Below are positions 57,632 to 64,000 of a stretch of 64,000 nucleotides of DNA, piece by piece; position 1 is the stretch's first letter; each line of letters begins with the position of its first letter. The stretch is from Pseudomonas sp. B21-028 (GTDB lineage: Bacteria > Pseudomonadota > Gammaproteobacteria > Pseudomonadales > Pseudomonadaceae): the NCBI RefSeq assembly GCF_024749045.1, contig NZ_CP087184.1, positions 1,860,001 to 1,924,000 on the forward strand, written 5' to 3'. The notes under the pieces are model-generated. The model searched no databases. It worked only from the letters and a program-made list of their open reading frames with translations, and had not been told where the DNA came from. A program made the translations under genes and the position numbers.

Positions 57632-58032
57632 GGCAGTTGGAGAACCCTGTGGCGAGGGGATTTATCCCCGCTCGGCTGCGAAGCAGGCGCCCGACGTCAA
57701 ACTTTATAGGTCTGCTTTGCAGCCCAGCGGGGATAAATCCCCTCGCCACATTCCCAGATGAAACGTTTTAGCTGCCCTAAAAAAATCTCCCTTTTCAGGC
57801 GAATTCCGGTATAGTGCGCGCCGGCCTTTAGCCGGGCCGCGTCAAGGTAGCGCAATTTCGAAGCCAGCTTCGATTGCATGTCCACACAACGGATGCTTCC
57901 ACGACGTTCTTTTTCATTCATTCGTTTTCGCAAATCCCCGCCGACAAAGCTGCCAGGGCGACTCTTGAGTCTCAACACGGCATGTGCAGCTTTGGAGCAT
58001 GGGTCTTTGCGGATGCACTTAGAGGCAGACCC
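57632..58032 (+). promoter_or_regulatory. Repeat and long leader upstream of the DEAD-box helicase gene
   Basis: The first part holds a palindrome (57649-57750) of the GTGGCGAGGGGATTTAT family. A TATAGT box at about 57811-57816 is the best -10 candidate, followed by a GC-rich hairpin (GCCGGCC TTTA GCCGGGC) and a leader of about 200 bases before the ATG. Long leaders are usual for cold-shock helicase genes; regulation here is inferred. Confidence 0.5.
57649..57750. repeat. Palindromic repeat, GTGGCGAGGGGATTTAT family
   Basis: Arms TGTGGCGAGGGGATTTATCC and GGATAAATCCCCTCGCCACA. Second copy of the family seen at 23430-23486. Confidence 0.85.
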
Positions 58033-59706
58033 ATGACCCAGGAAATCGGCGGCTTCGCCGCTCTTGAACTTCATCCCAATATTGTCGCTGCAGTAGTCGC
58101 TACCGGCTATGAAGAGCCTTCGGCCATTCAGCAGCAGTCGATCCCGATCATTCTCGCCGGTCACGATATGATTGGTCAGGCGCAAACCGGTACGGGTAAG
58201 ACCGCCGCGTTCGCCTTGCCTATCCTGCACCGCATTGATCCGTCCAAGCGCGAGCCGCAAGCTCTGATCCTGGCCCCAACCCGTGAGTTGGCGCTGCAAG
58301 TTGCAACTGCTTTCGAAACCTACGCCAAGCAAATGCCGGGCGTAACGGTTGTGGCTGTCTACGGCGGCGCGCCGATGGGCCCACAATTGAAAGCCATCCG
58401 TAATGGCGCACAGATCGTTGTCGCCACACCGGGCCGTCTGTGCGACCACCTGCGTCGCGACGAAAAAGTCCTGGCTACCGTGAACCACCTGGTTCTCGAC
58501 GAAGCCGACGAAATGCTCAAGCTGGGCTTCATGGACGACCTGGAAGTGATCTTCAAGGCCATGCCGGAAACCCGTCAGACCGTACTGTTCTCGGCCACCC
58601 TGCCGCAGTCGATCCGTGCGATCGCCGAGCGTCACCTGAAGGACCCGAAACACGTCAAGATCCAGAGCAAGACCCAGACCGTCACCGCGATCGAACAGGC
58701 CCACCTGTTGGTTCACGCCGACCAGAAGACCTCCGCTGTCCTCAGCTTGCTGGAAGTGGAAGACTTCGACGCCCTGATCATGTTCGTGCGCACCAAGCAA
58801 GCGACCCTGGACCTGGCCAGCGCCCTGGAAGCCAAAGGCTACAAAGCTGCTGCGCTGAACGGTGACATTGCCCAGAACCAGCGCGAGCGCGTGATCGATT
58901 CCCTCAAGGATGGCCGCCTGGACATCGTTGTGGCGACCGACGTGGCTGCCCGTGGTCTGGACGTTCCGCGCATCACCCACGTGTTCAACGTGGACATGCC
59001 GTACGACCCTGAATCCTACGTTCACCGTATCGGCCGTACCGGTCGTGCCGGTCGCGAAGGTCGCGCACTGTTGCTGGTGACTCCGCGCGAGCGCCGCATG
59101 TTGCAGGTGATCGAGCGTGTCACCGGGCAGAAGGTGGCTGAAGTTCGCCTGCCGGACGCCCAGGCCGTTCTCGATGCCCGCATCAAGAAGCTGACCAACA
59201 GCCTGTCGCCGCTGGTGGCTGACGCCGAATCGACCCACGGTGATCTGCTCGATCGCCTGACTGCCGACATCGGTTGCAGCCCACGTGCCCTGGCCGCCGC
59301 CCTGCTGCGCAAGGCCACCAATGGTCAGGCGCTGAACCTGGCTGCCATCGAGAAGGAACGTCCCCTGGTGCCGAACAACGCGCCACGTGGCGATCGTCCC
59401 GAGCGTAGCGGTGACCGTCCGGACCGTGGCGACCGTGAGCGTCGTGCACCGATCCCGCTGGCCGAAGGCCGTGCCCGTTGCCGTACCGCGCTGGGTGCCC
59501 GTGACGGCATCGCCGCCAAGAACCTGCTGGGCGCGATCCTCAACGAGGGTGGCCTGGCCCGTGAAGCCATCGGTCGCATCCAGGTGCGTGACAGCTTCAG
59601 CCTGGTGGAACTGCCGGAAGATGGTCTGGAGAAATTGCTGACCAAGCTCAAGGACACTCGCGTAGCCGGCAAGCAACTCAAGCTGCGTCGCTATCGCGAA
59701 GACTGA
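58033..59706 (+). CDS. deaD: ATP-dependent DEAD-box RNA helicase (DeaD/CsdA-like)
   Basis: RNA helicase of 557 residues for ribosome assembly and mRNA turnover, especially in the cold. Motifs in order: AQTGTGKT, PTRELA, LDEADEML, FSATLPQ, ATDVAARGLDVP and HRIGRTGRAGR. Then an Arg/Asp-rich linker (GDRPERSGDRPDRGDRERR) and a C-terminal DbpA-like RNA-binding domain. ATG 58033 is preferred: the frame is open upstream to 57874 but that part lies in the leader. A terminator follows. Confidence 0.92.
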   Translation: MTQEIGGFAALELHPNIVAAVVATGYEEPSAIQQQSIPIILAGHDMIGQAQTGTGKTAAFALPILHRIDPSKREPQALILAPTRELALQVATAFETYAKQMPGVTVVAVYGGAPMGPQLKAIRNGAQIVVATPGRLCDHLRRDEKVLATVNHLVLDEADEMLKLGFMDDLEVIFKAMPETRQTVLFSATLPQSIRAIAERHLKDPKHVKIQSKTQTVTAIEQAHLLVHADQKTSAVLSLLEVEDFDALIMFVRTKQATLDLASALEAKGYKAAALNGDIAQNQRERVIDSLKDGRLDIVVATDVAARGLDVPRITHVFNVDMPYDPESYVHRIGRTGRAGREGRALLLVTPRERRMLQVIERVTGQKVAEVRLPDAQAVLDARIKKLTNSLSPLVADAESTHGDLLDRLTADIGCSPRALAAALLRKATNGQALNLAAIEKERPLVPNNAPRGDRPERSGDRPDRGDRERRAPIPLAEGRARCRTALGARDGIAAKNLLGAILNEGGLAREAIGRIQVRDSFSLVELPEDGLEKLLTKLKDTRVAGKQLKLRRYRED

Positions 59707-59734
59707 TCGACCCTTGGGTTGATTGATCGAGCAT

Positions 59735-59766
59735 GAAAAATCCCCGACTGGTTCGGGGATTTTTTA
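59735..59766 (+). terminator. Terminator of deaD
   Basis: Arms AATCCCCGA and TCGGGGATT with T-run. Confidence 0.87.
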
Positions 59767-59809
59767 TGTCTGTCGTTTGGTGTTCGGTCGGTTGATAGTG
59801 TTGTCCCTT

Positions 59810-59883
59810 TCGCGAGCAGGCTCGCTCCCACATGGGATCTCTGCGGCCACCCCAAACCCTGTGGGAGCGAGCCTGCTCGCGAA
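59810..59883. repeat. REPIN after deaD
   Basis: Inverted REP pair CGCGAGCAGGCTCGCTCCCA and GTGGGAGCGAGCCTGCTCGC, with a short centre. Confidence 0.9.
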
Positions 59884-59904
59884 GAGCACGACTCGGTCCA
59901 TCGA

Positions 59905-60672
59905 TCAATCGAACCGGTAGATGTCCATCCCCAGCGTTCCCATCGTGAACCCCTCATGGGTCACGCTGAACCTGGCGCCGGCACCCCGGGCGAAATACAG
60001 CGGCAGAAGGTGCTCGTCGCTGGGGTGGCTGCGCACGGCATTGGGGGCCTGGCGGCGGTAATCATGCAGGGCGGCCTCGTCGTCGGCCGCCAGTTTCTCC
60101 ACGATCCAGTCGCGAAAATCCTTCGCCCAGGGCTCGATGCTCTCGGGGCCTGCGTTCCAGTCGAGGTCGCGCAGGTTGTGGGTGATACTGCCGGAGCCGA
60201 TCAACAGGATGCCCTGCTGGCGCAGGCTCGCAAGCGCCTGGCCGACTCGTGTCTGCAACGCGGGCCCCTGGTCGCTGGGCAGGGAAACCTGCACCACCGG
60301 GATGTCGGCCTGGGGATACATCAAGGACAGCGGCACCCAGACGCCATGGTCCGATGGCCGCTGGGCGTCGAGCCGTGCCGGCAGGTGCGCGGCGTTGAGC
60401 AGGTCCTTCACTTGGGCGGCCAGTTCCGGATCGCCCGGCGCGGGATATTGCACCTGATACAAAGCCGGCGGGAAGCCGCCGAAGTCGTGCCAGGTGCGTG
60501 GTTGCGGATTGGCGCTGACCAACAGTTCGCTGCTTTCCCAATGGGCGGACACAATGACGATGGCGGTGGGCCTGGGCAATTGCGCGGCCAGGCGAGCCAG
60601 CGCCGGACCGCTGTCGCCGGGCTCGAGGGCGAGCATCGGTGAGCCGTGGGAGATAAACAGGCTGGGCAGCAT
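59905..60672 (-). CDS. Extradiol dioxygenase, LigB/4,5-DOPA dioxygenase type
   Basis: Protein of 255 residues. Metal ligands are visible: His in FISHGSPML and in IVSAHWES, and the later GSGSITHNLRDLDW. E. coli YgiD, a relative, cleaves DOPA; the natural substrate in pseudomonads is uncertain. It is transcribed towards deaD and is divergent from tpm. Confidence 0.87.
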   Translation of the reverse strand: MLPSLFISHGSPMLALEPGDSGPALARLAAQLPRPTAIVIVSAHWESSELLVSANPQPRTWHDFGGFPPALYQVQYPAPGDPELAAQVKDLLNAAHLPARLDAQRPSDHGVWVPLSLMYPQADIPVVQVSLPSDQGPALQTRVGQALASLRQQGILLIGSGSITHNLRDLDWNAGPESIEPWAKDFRDWIVEKLAADDEAALHDYRRQAPNAVRSHPSDEHLLPLYFARGAGARFSVTHEGFTMGTLGMDIYRFD

Positions 60673-60775
60673 GGACGAGCTCCTGAGCGTTAAGATGTGA
60701 ACATCTTCTGTCAGGTCAATGATCCAAATCTAATATAAGTTTTAACCTGTTTTGATCGAATTTTTGGAGAGAATC

Positions 60776-61429
60776 ATGGAGCCCGAGTTTTGGCATAAGC
60801 GTTGGTCAACCAATCAGATCGGTTTTCATTCCTTGGAGGTGAACCCCTACCTGCAACGTTTCTGGCCACAAATGGGCTTGGCGCAGGGCAGCCGGGTGCT
60901 GGTGCCGTTGTGTGGCAAAACCCTGGATCTGCTGTGGCTCGCCCATCAAGGGCATTTGGTATTGGGGGTGGAGCTGTCGGAAAAAGCCATCACCGATTTT
61001 TTCGATGAGCATCAGTTGAAGCCGAGTGTGAGCGAGGAGGGGGCTTTCAAGGTGTTTCGTGCCGGGGACATCGAAATCCGCTGCGGTGATTTTTTTGCCT
61101 TGAGCCCGGAAGATCTGCTCGGTTGCACGGCGCTTTACGATCGCGCGGCATTGATTGCCTTGCCTGCGCAGATGCGTGAGCGGTACACGGCGCACCTGCA
61201 AAACCTTCTGCCAAGCTGCGCCGGGTTGCTGATCACCCTTGAATACAACCAGGCTGAAATGCCCGGCCCGCCATTTTCCGTGAATGATGATGAAGTGCGG
61301 CGGCTGCTGGGGAATCACTGGCAGCTGGAGGTGTTGCAGGAGGAGGATGTGCTGGAGGAAAGCTGGAAGTTCGTTCAGTCTGGGGTGACCAGGCTGGATG
61401 AGCGGGTTTATCGGATTTCCAAGGCTTGA
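60776..61429 (+). CDS. tpm: Thiopurine S-methyltransferase
   Basis: SAM-dependent methyltransferase of 217 residues that also methylates selenium and tellurium oxyanions in pseudomonads. N-terminus [20 protein letters not shown] and the SAM loop [16 protein letters not shown] are diagnostic. ATG 60776 has GGAGAG about six bases upstream. Confidence 0.92.
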   Translation: MEPEFWHKRWSTNQIGFHSLEVNPYLQRFWPQMGLAQGSRVLVPLCGKTLDLLWLAHQGHLVLGVELSEKAITDFFDEHQLKPSVSEEGAFKVFRAGDIEIRCGDFFALSPEDLLGCTALYDRAALIALPAQMRERYTAHLQNLLPSCAGLLITLEYNQAEMPGPPFSVNDDEVRRLLGNHWQLEVLQEEDVLEESWKFVQSGVTRLDERVYRISKA

Positions 61430-61452
61430 GGGTGACGGAGTCCGTCCGGCCC

Positions 61453-61549
61453 TATCGCGACCAGGCTCGCTCCCACATTTGCTCGGCAGTGACTGTGAAT
61501 GTCTTGTTCACCGAAGATCTCCTGTGGGAGCGAGCCTGCTCGCGATAGG
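61453..61549. repeat. REPIN between tpm and htpX
   Basis: Inverted pair with ATCGCGACCAGGCTCGCTCC on the left, which carries a C for G change in the usual GCGAGC core, and GGGAGCGAGCCTGCTCGCGA on the right. Confidence 0.9.
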
Positions 61550-61566
61550 GCCTGACAGCACTACAA

Positions 61567-61596
61567 GAAAAAGCCCGCATCGCTGCGGGCTTTTTC
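61567..61596 (-). terminator. Terminator of htpX
   Basis: Hairpin AAAGCCCGCA/TGCGGGCTTT; A and T tracts on both sides, so it could work in both directions. Confidence 0.85.
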
Positions 61597-61612
61597 GTGC
61601 TGTTCGAACCGA

Positions 61613-62500
61613 TCAGCCGCGGCGACGCAGTGCGTCGATACGCTCTTCCAGCGGCGGGTGGCTCATGAACATGCGAGCCAGGCCCTGCTTGATGCCACCG
61701 TTGATACCAAAGGCATTCAGGGTGTCGGGCATGTGTACCGGCAGGCCTTGCTCGGCACGCAAGCGTTGCAGGGCGCCGATCATGGCGCTGGTGCCGGCCA
61801 GGCGTGCGCCGGCGTCGTCAGCGCGGAATTCGCGTTTGCGCGAGAACCACATGACGATGGCGCTGGCGAGGATGCCCAGGACCAATTCGGCGAAGATGGT
61901 CGCCACGTAGTAGGCGATGCCCTGGCCTTCTTCGTTCTTGAAGATCACCTTGTCGACGAAGTTGCCGATGATGCGGGCAAAGAACATCACGAAGGTGTTC
62001 ACCACGCCCTGGATCAGGGCCAGGGTCACCATGTCGCCGTTGGCGACGTGGCCGATTTCGTGGGCCAGCACGGCCTTGACTTCATCCGGGGAGAACCGCT
62101 CGAGCAGGCCCTGGCTGACGGCGACCAGCGCGTCGTTCTTGTTCCAGCCCGTGGCGAAAGCGTTGGCCTCATAGGCCGGGAAAATCCCGACTTCCGGCAT
62201 CTTGATGCCGGCTTCACGGGACAGCTGCTCGACGGTTTGCAGCAGCCATTGCTCGTGACGCGTGCGCGGCTGGCTGATGATCTGCGTGCTGGTACTCATC
62301 TTCGCCATCCACTTGGAGATGAACAGCGAGAACAGGGAACCGGCGAAGCCGAACACCGCACAGAAGATCAGCAGCTGATTGAGGTTGAGATCAACCCCGT
62401 TGGCCGCCATGAACCCGTTGAAGCCGAAAAGGCTCAGGGTGATGCTGGCAATCAGCACGACCGCCAGGTTAGTGGCCAAGAACAGCAGGATGCGCATCAT
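61613..62500 (-). CDS. htpX: Membrane zinc metalloprotease HtpX
   Basis: Inner-membrane protease of 295 residues for quality control of membrane proteins. Two N-terminal membrane segments, then the zinc motif HEIGH in [13 protein letters not shown], two more membrane segments and a third ligand Glu in [10 protein letters not shown] region (REFRAD). The C-terminal segment [13 protein letters not shown] is conserved. Confidence 0.94.
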   Translation of the reverse strand: MMRILLFLATNLAVVLIASITLSLFGFNGFMAANGVDLNLNQLLIFCAVFGFAGSLFSLFISKWMAKMSTSTQIISQPRTRHEQWLLQTVEQLSREAGIKMPEVGIFPAYEANAFATGWNKNDALVAVSQGLLERFSPDEVKAVLAHEIGHVANGDMVTLALIQGVVNTFVMFFARIIGNFVDKVIFKNEEGQGIAYYVATIFAELVLGILASAIVMWFSRKREFRADDAGARLAGTSAMIGALQRLRAEQGLPVHMPDTLNAFGINGGIKQGLARMFMSHPPLEERIDALRRRG

Positions 62501-62799
62501 GGTGGTAGCAATCTCCTCATGCTAAAGATGTAGCGTTATGCGGGGTATATAAGGTGCTGCCGCAGGCTATTCAACTCGGCGACTATTTCAAACTGTGTCC
62601 TACAGCCGTCCCAAATGAATGAAAGACTTTTCTGAAAGTGACTGTGGAAAAGCCTGACGCCGCCCTTGCCCCGTGAACGTTGGGCCGCGTCGTCCGTCCG
62701 CTGTTCAGGATTCAGTGTAGAAGGCCTGCCAGGGCCAACGGGACGGATATGTTGCTGAATCAAACAGCGCGCGAGGCGGGGCGCCTCGCGCGCTACGGC

Positions 62800-64000
62800 T
62801 TACTGTCGGTAGGACTTGAGGAAATTGCCGATCCGGCCAATGGCCTGCTCCAGATCGTCGACCCGCGGCAGGGTCACGACACGGAAATGGTCCGGCCACG
62901 GCCAGTTGAACGCCGTACCTTGGACGATCAGCAGTTTTTCCGACAGCAACAGGTCCAGCACGAATTTTTCATCGTTGTGGATCGGGCAGATCTTCGGGTC
63001 GATCCGCGGGAAGGCATACAGCGCGCCCATCGGCTTGACGCAGCTGACGCCGGGAATGTCGTTGAGCAGTTCCCAGGTGCGATTGCGCTGTTCCAGCAGC
63101 CGGCCGGGCGGCAGGACCAGGTCATTGATGCTCTGATAGCCGCCCAGCGCCGTCTGGATCGCATGCTGGCTTGGCACGTTGGCGCACAGGCGCATGTTGG
63201 CCAGCATGTCGATGCCTTCGATGTAGCTCTGGGCGTGATGCTTGGGCCCGGAGATGGCAATCCAGCCGGAGCGGAAACCCGCCACCCGGTAGGACTTGGA
63301 CAAGCCATTGAAGGTCAGGCACAGCAGGTCCGGCGCCAGGGACGCGGTGCAGATGTGCACCGCGTCGTCGTACAGGATCTTGTCGTAGATCTCGTCGGAA
63401 AACACCACGAGGTTGTGCTGGCGGGCCAGTTCGAGCATGCCCAGCAGCACTTCCCTGGAGTAGACCGCACCGGTCGGGTTGTTCGGGTTGATGATGACCA
63501 GCGCCTTGGTGTTCGGCGTGATCTTGGCCTTGATATCCGCCAGGTCCGGGAACCAGTTGGCCTGCTCATCGCACAGGTAATGCACCGGGTTGCCGCCGGA
63601 CAGGCTCACGGCGGCGGTCCACAGGGGATAATCCGGCGCCGGTACCAGCACTTCGTCGCCGTTGTTGAGCAGGGCCTGCATGGACATCACGATCAGCTCG
63701 GAGACCCCGTTGCCCAGGTAGATGTCTTCGATACCGACGCCTTCGACCTGCTTCTGCTGGTAGTACTGCATCACGGCCTTGCGCGCGCTGAACAGGCCCT
63801 TGGAGTCGCTGTAGCCTTGGGCGGTCGGCAGGTTGCGGATGACGTCCTGGAGGATTTCATCGGGCGCTTCGAAACCAAAGGGCGCCGGGTTGCCGATGTT
63901 CAGCTTGAGGATGCGATGGCCTTCCTCTTCCAGGCGTTTGGCGTGCTTGAGCACCGGGCCGCGAATGTCGTAGCAGACGTTGGCGAGCTTGTTCGATTTG
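62800..64000 (-). CDS. alaA: Alanine-synthesising aminotransferase, AlaA-like (5' end outside window)
   Basis: PLP class I aminotransferase, at least 400 residues shown. The reading frame runs off the right edge: the last codons in the window give KSNKLANVCYDIRGPVLKHA, which belongs to the N-terminus of the E. coli AlaA (YfbQ) family. The PLP lysine is in FNGLSKSYRVAGFRSGW. Probably transfers an amino group from glutamate to pyruvate. The stop at 62800 is followed by about 300 bases without a supported gene before htpX. Confidence 0.9.
   Translation of the reverse strand, partial: KSNKLANVCYDIRGPVLKHAKRLEEEGHRILKLNIGNPAPFGFEAPDEILQDVIRNLPTAQGYSDSKGLFSARKAVMQYYQQKQVEGVGIEDIYLGNGVSELIVMSMQALLNNGDEVLVPAPDYPLWTAAVSLSGGNPVHYLCDEQANWFPDLADIKAKITPNTKALVIINPNNPTGAVYSREVLLGMLELARQHNLVVFSDEIYDKILYDDAVHICTASLAPDLLCLTFNGLSKSYRVAGFRSGWIAISGPKHHAQSYIEGIDMLANMRLCANVPSQHAIQTALGGYQSINDLVLPPGRLLEQRNRTWELLNDIPGVSCVKPMGALYAFPRIDPKICPIHNDEKFVLDLLLSEKLLIVQGTAFNWPWPDHFRVVTLPRVDDLEQAIGRIGNFLKSYRQ

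Noticed and set aside
57697..59676. 659-codon minus-strand frame opposite deaD
   Set aside because: It is antisense to a complete helicase with all motifs; long antisense frames are common in high-GC genes.
62536..62763. 75-codon minus-strand frame between htpX and alaA
   Set aside because: No ribosome site, no family, and composition does not resemble a coding region.

Overview
The window is chromosomal DNA of a fluorescent-group Pseudomonas. Evidence: the oprI lipoprotein gene, an earP/efp pair with Arg32 in EF-P, ohr/ohrR, cysB, tesA, htpX, tpm, both classes of DAHP synthase, high GC in the housekeeping part, and many REP/REPIN palindromes of the kind common in the P. fluorescens group. 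No rRNA, tRNA, CRISPR array or intact mobile element was seen.

Region 1 (about 200-21300) is a B-band O-antigen cluster on the + strand, in the gene order of the P. aeruginosa O5 (PAO1) locus: wbpA, wbpB, wbpC, wbpD, wbpE, a wzy remnant, wzx, hisH, hisF, wbpG, wbpH, wbpI, wbpJ, and wbpM at the far end. WbpA/B/E/D/I should make UDP-2,3-diacetamido-mannuronic acid. WbpG with the HisH/HisF pair should convert part of it to the 3-acetamidino form. WbpH and WbpJ would add two such residues.

The distal part of this cluster has been rebuilt. A pglC-like phosphoglycosyltransferase, a pglD-like N-acetyltransferase and a DegT-type aminotransferase follow wbpJ. With WbpM they would supply and attach a bacillosamine-type first sugar. 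Debris follows: a frameshifted 3' end of a second wbpM, a new low-GC wzy-like polymerase gene, an IS66-family remnant, and a truncated, frameshifted wbpL. So the ancestral polymerase (wzy) and initiating transferase (wbpL) both survive only as remnants, each with a candidate replacement in the same locus.

Region 2 (21.4-34.8 kb) is ordinary chromosome: comEA-like protein, GntR regulator with a DUF1989 protein, DUF2897 protein, patatin-like phospholipase, small lipoprotein, CHAD protein, thioesterase, chemoreceptor, TatD nuclease, MltF-like lytic transglycosylase, DoxX, PI-PLC-like protein and GreB.

Region 3 (34.8-51.9 kb) holds an FtsX-type ABC exporter divergent from tesA, an L,D-transpeptidase convergent with oprI, a GNAT protein, class I DAHP synthase, a PanE-like reductase, a 5'-nucleotidase, UspA, CysB, a Gre-like factor, earP-efp, an esterase, and ohr/ohrR.

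Region 4 (52-64 kb) holds two genes that each appear broken by a one-base deletion in a homopolymer run (a TSUP permease and a YcaQ-like protein), a LysR regulator, a DUF1127 protein, class II DAHP synthase, a spermidine-synthase-like protein, a DEAD-box helicase with a long leader, a LigB-type dioxygenase, tpm, htpX, and the 3' part of an alaA-like aminotransferase that runs off the window.
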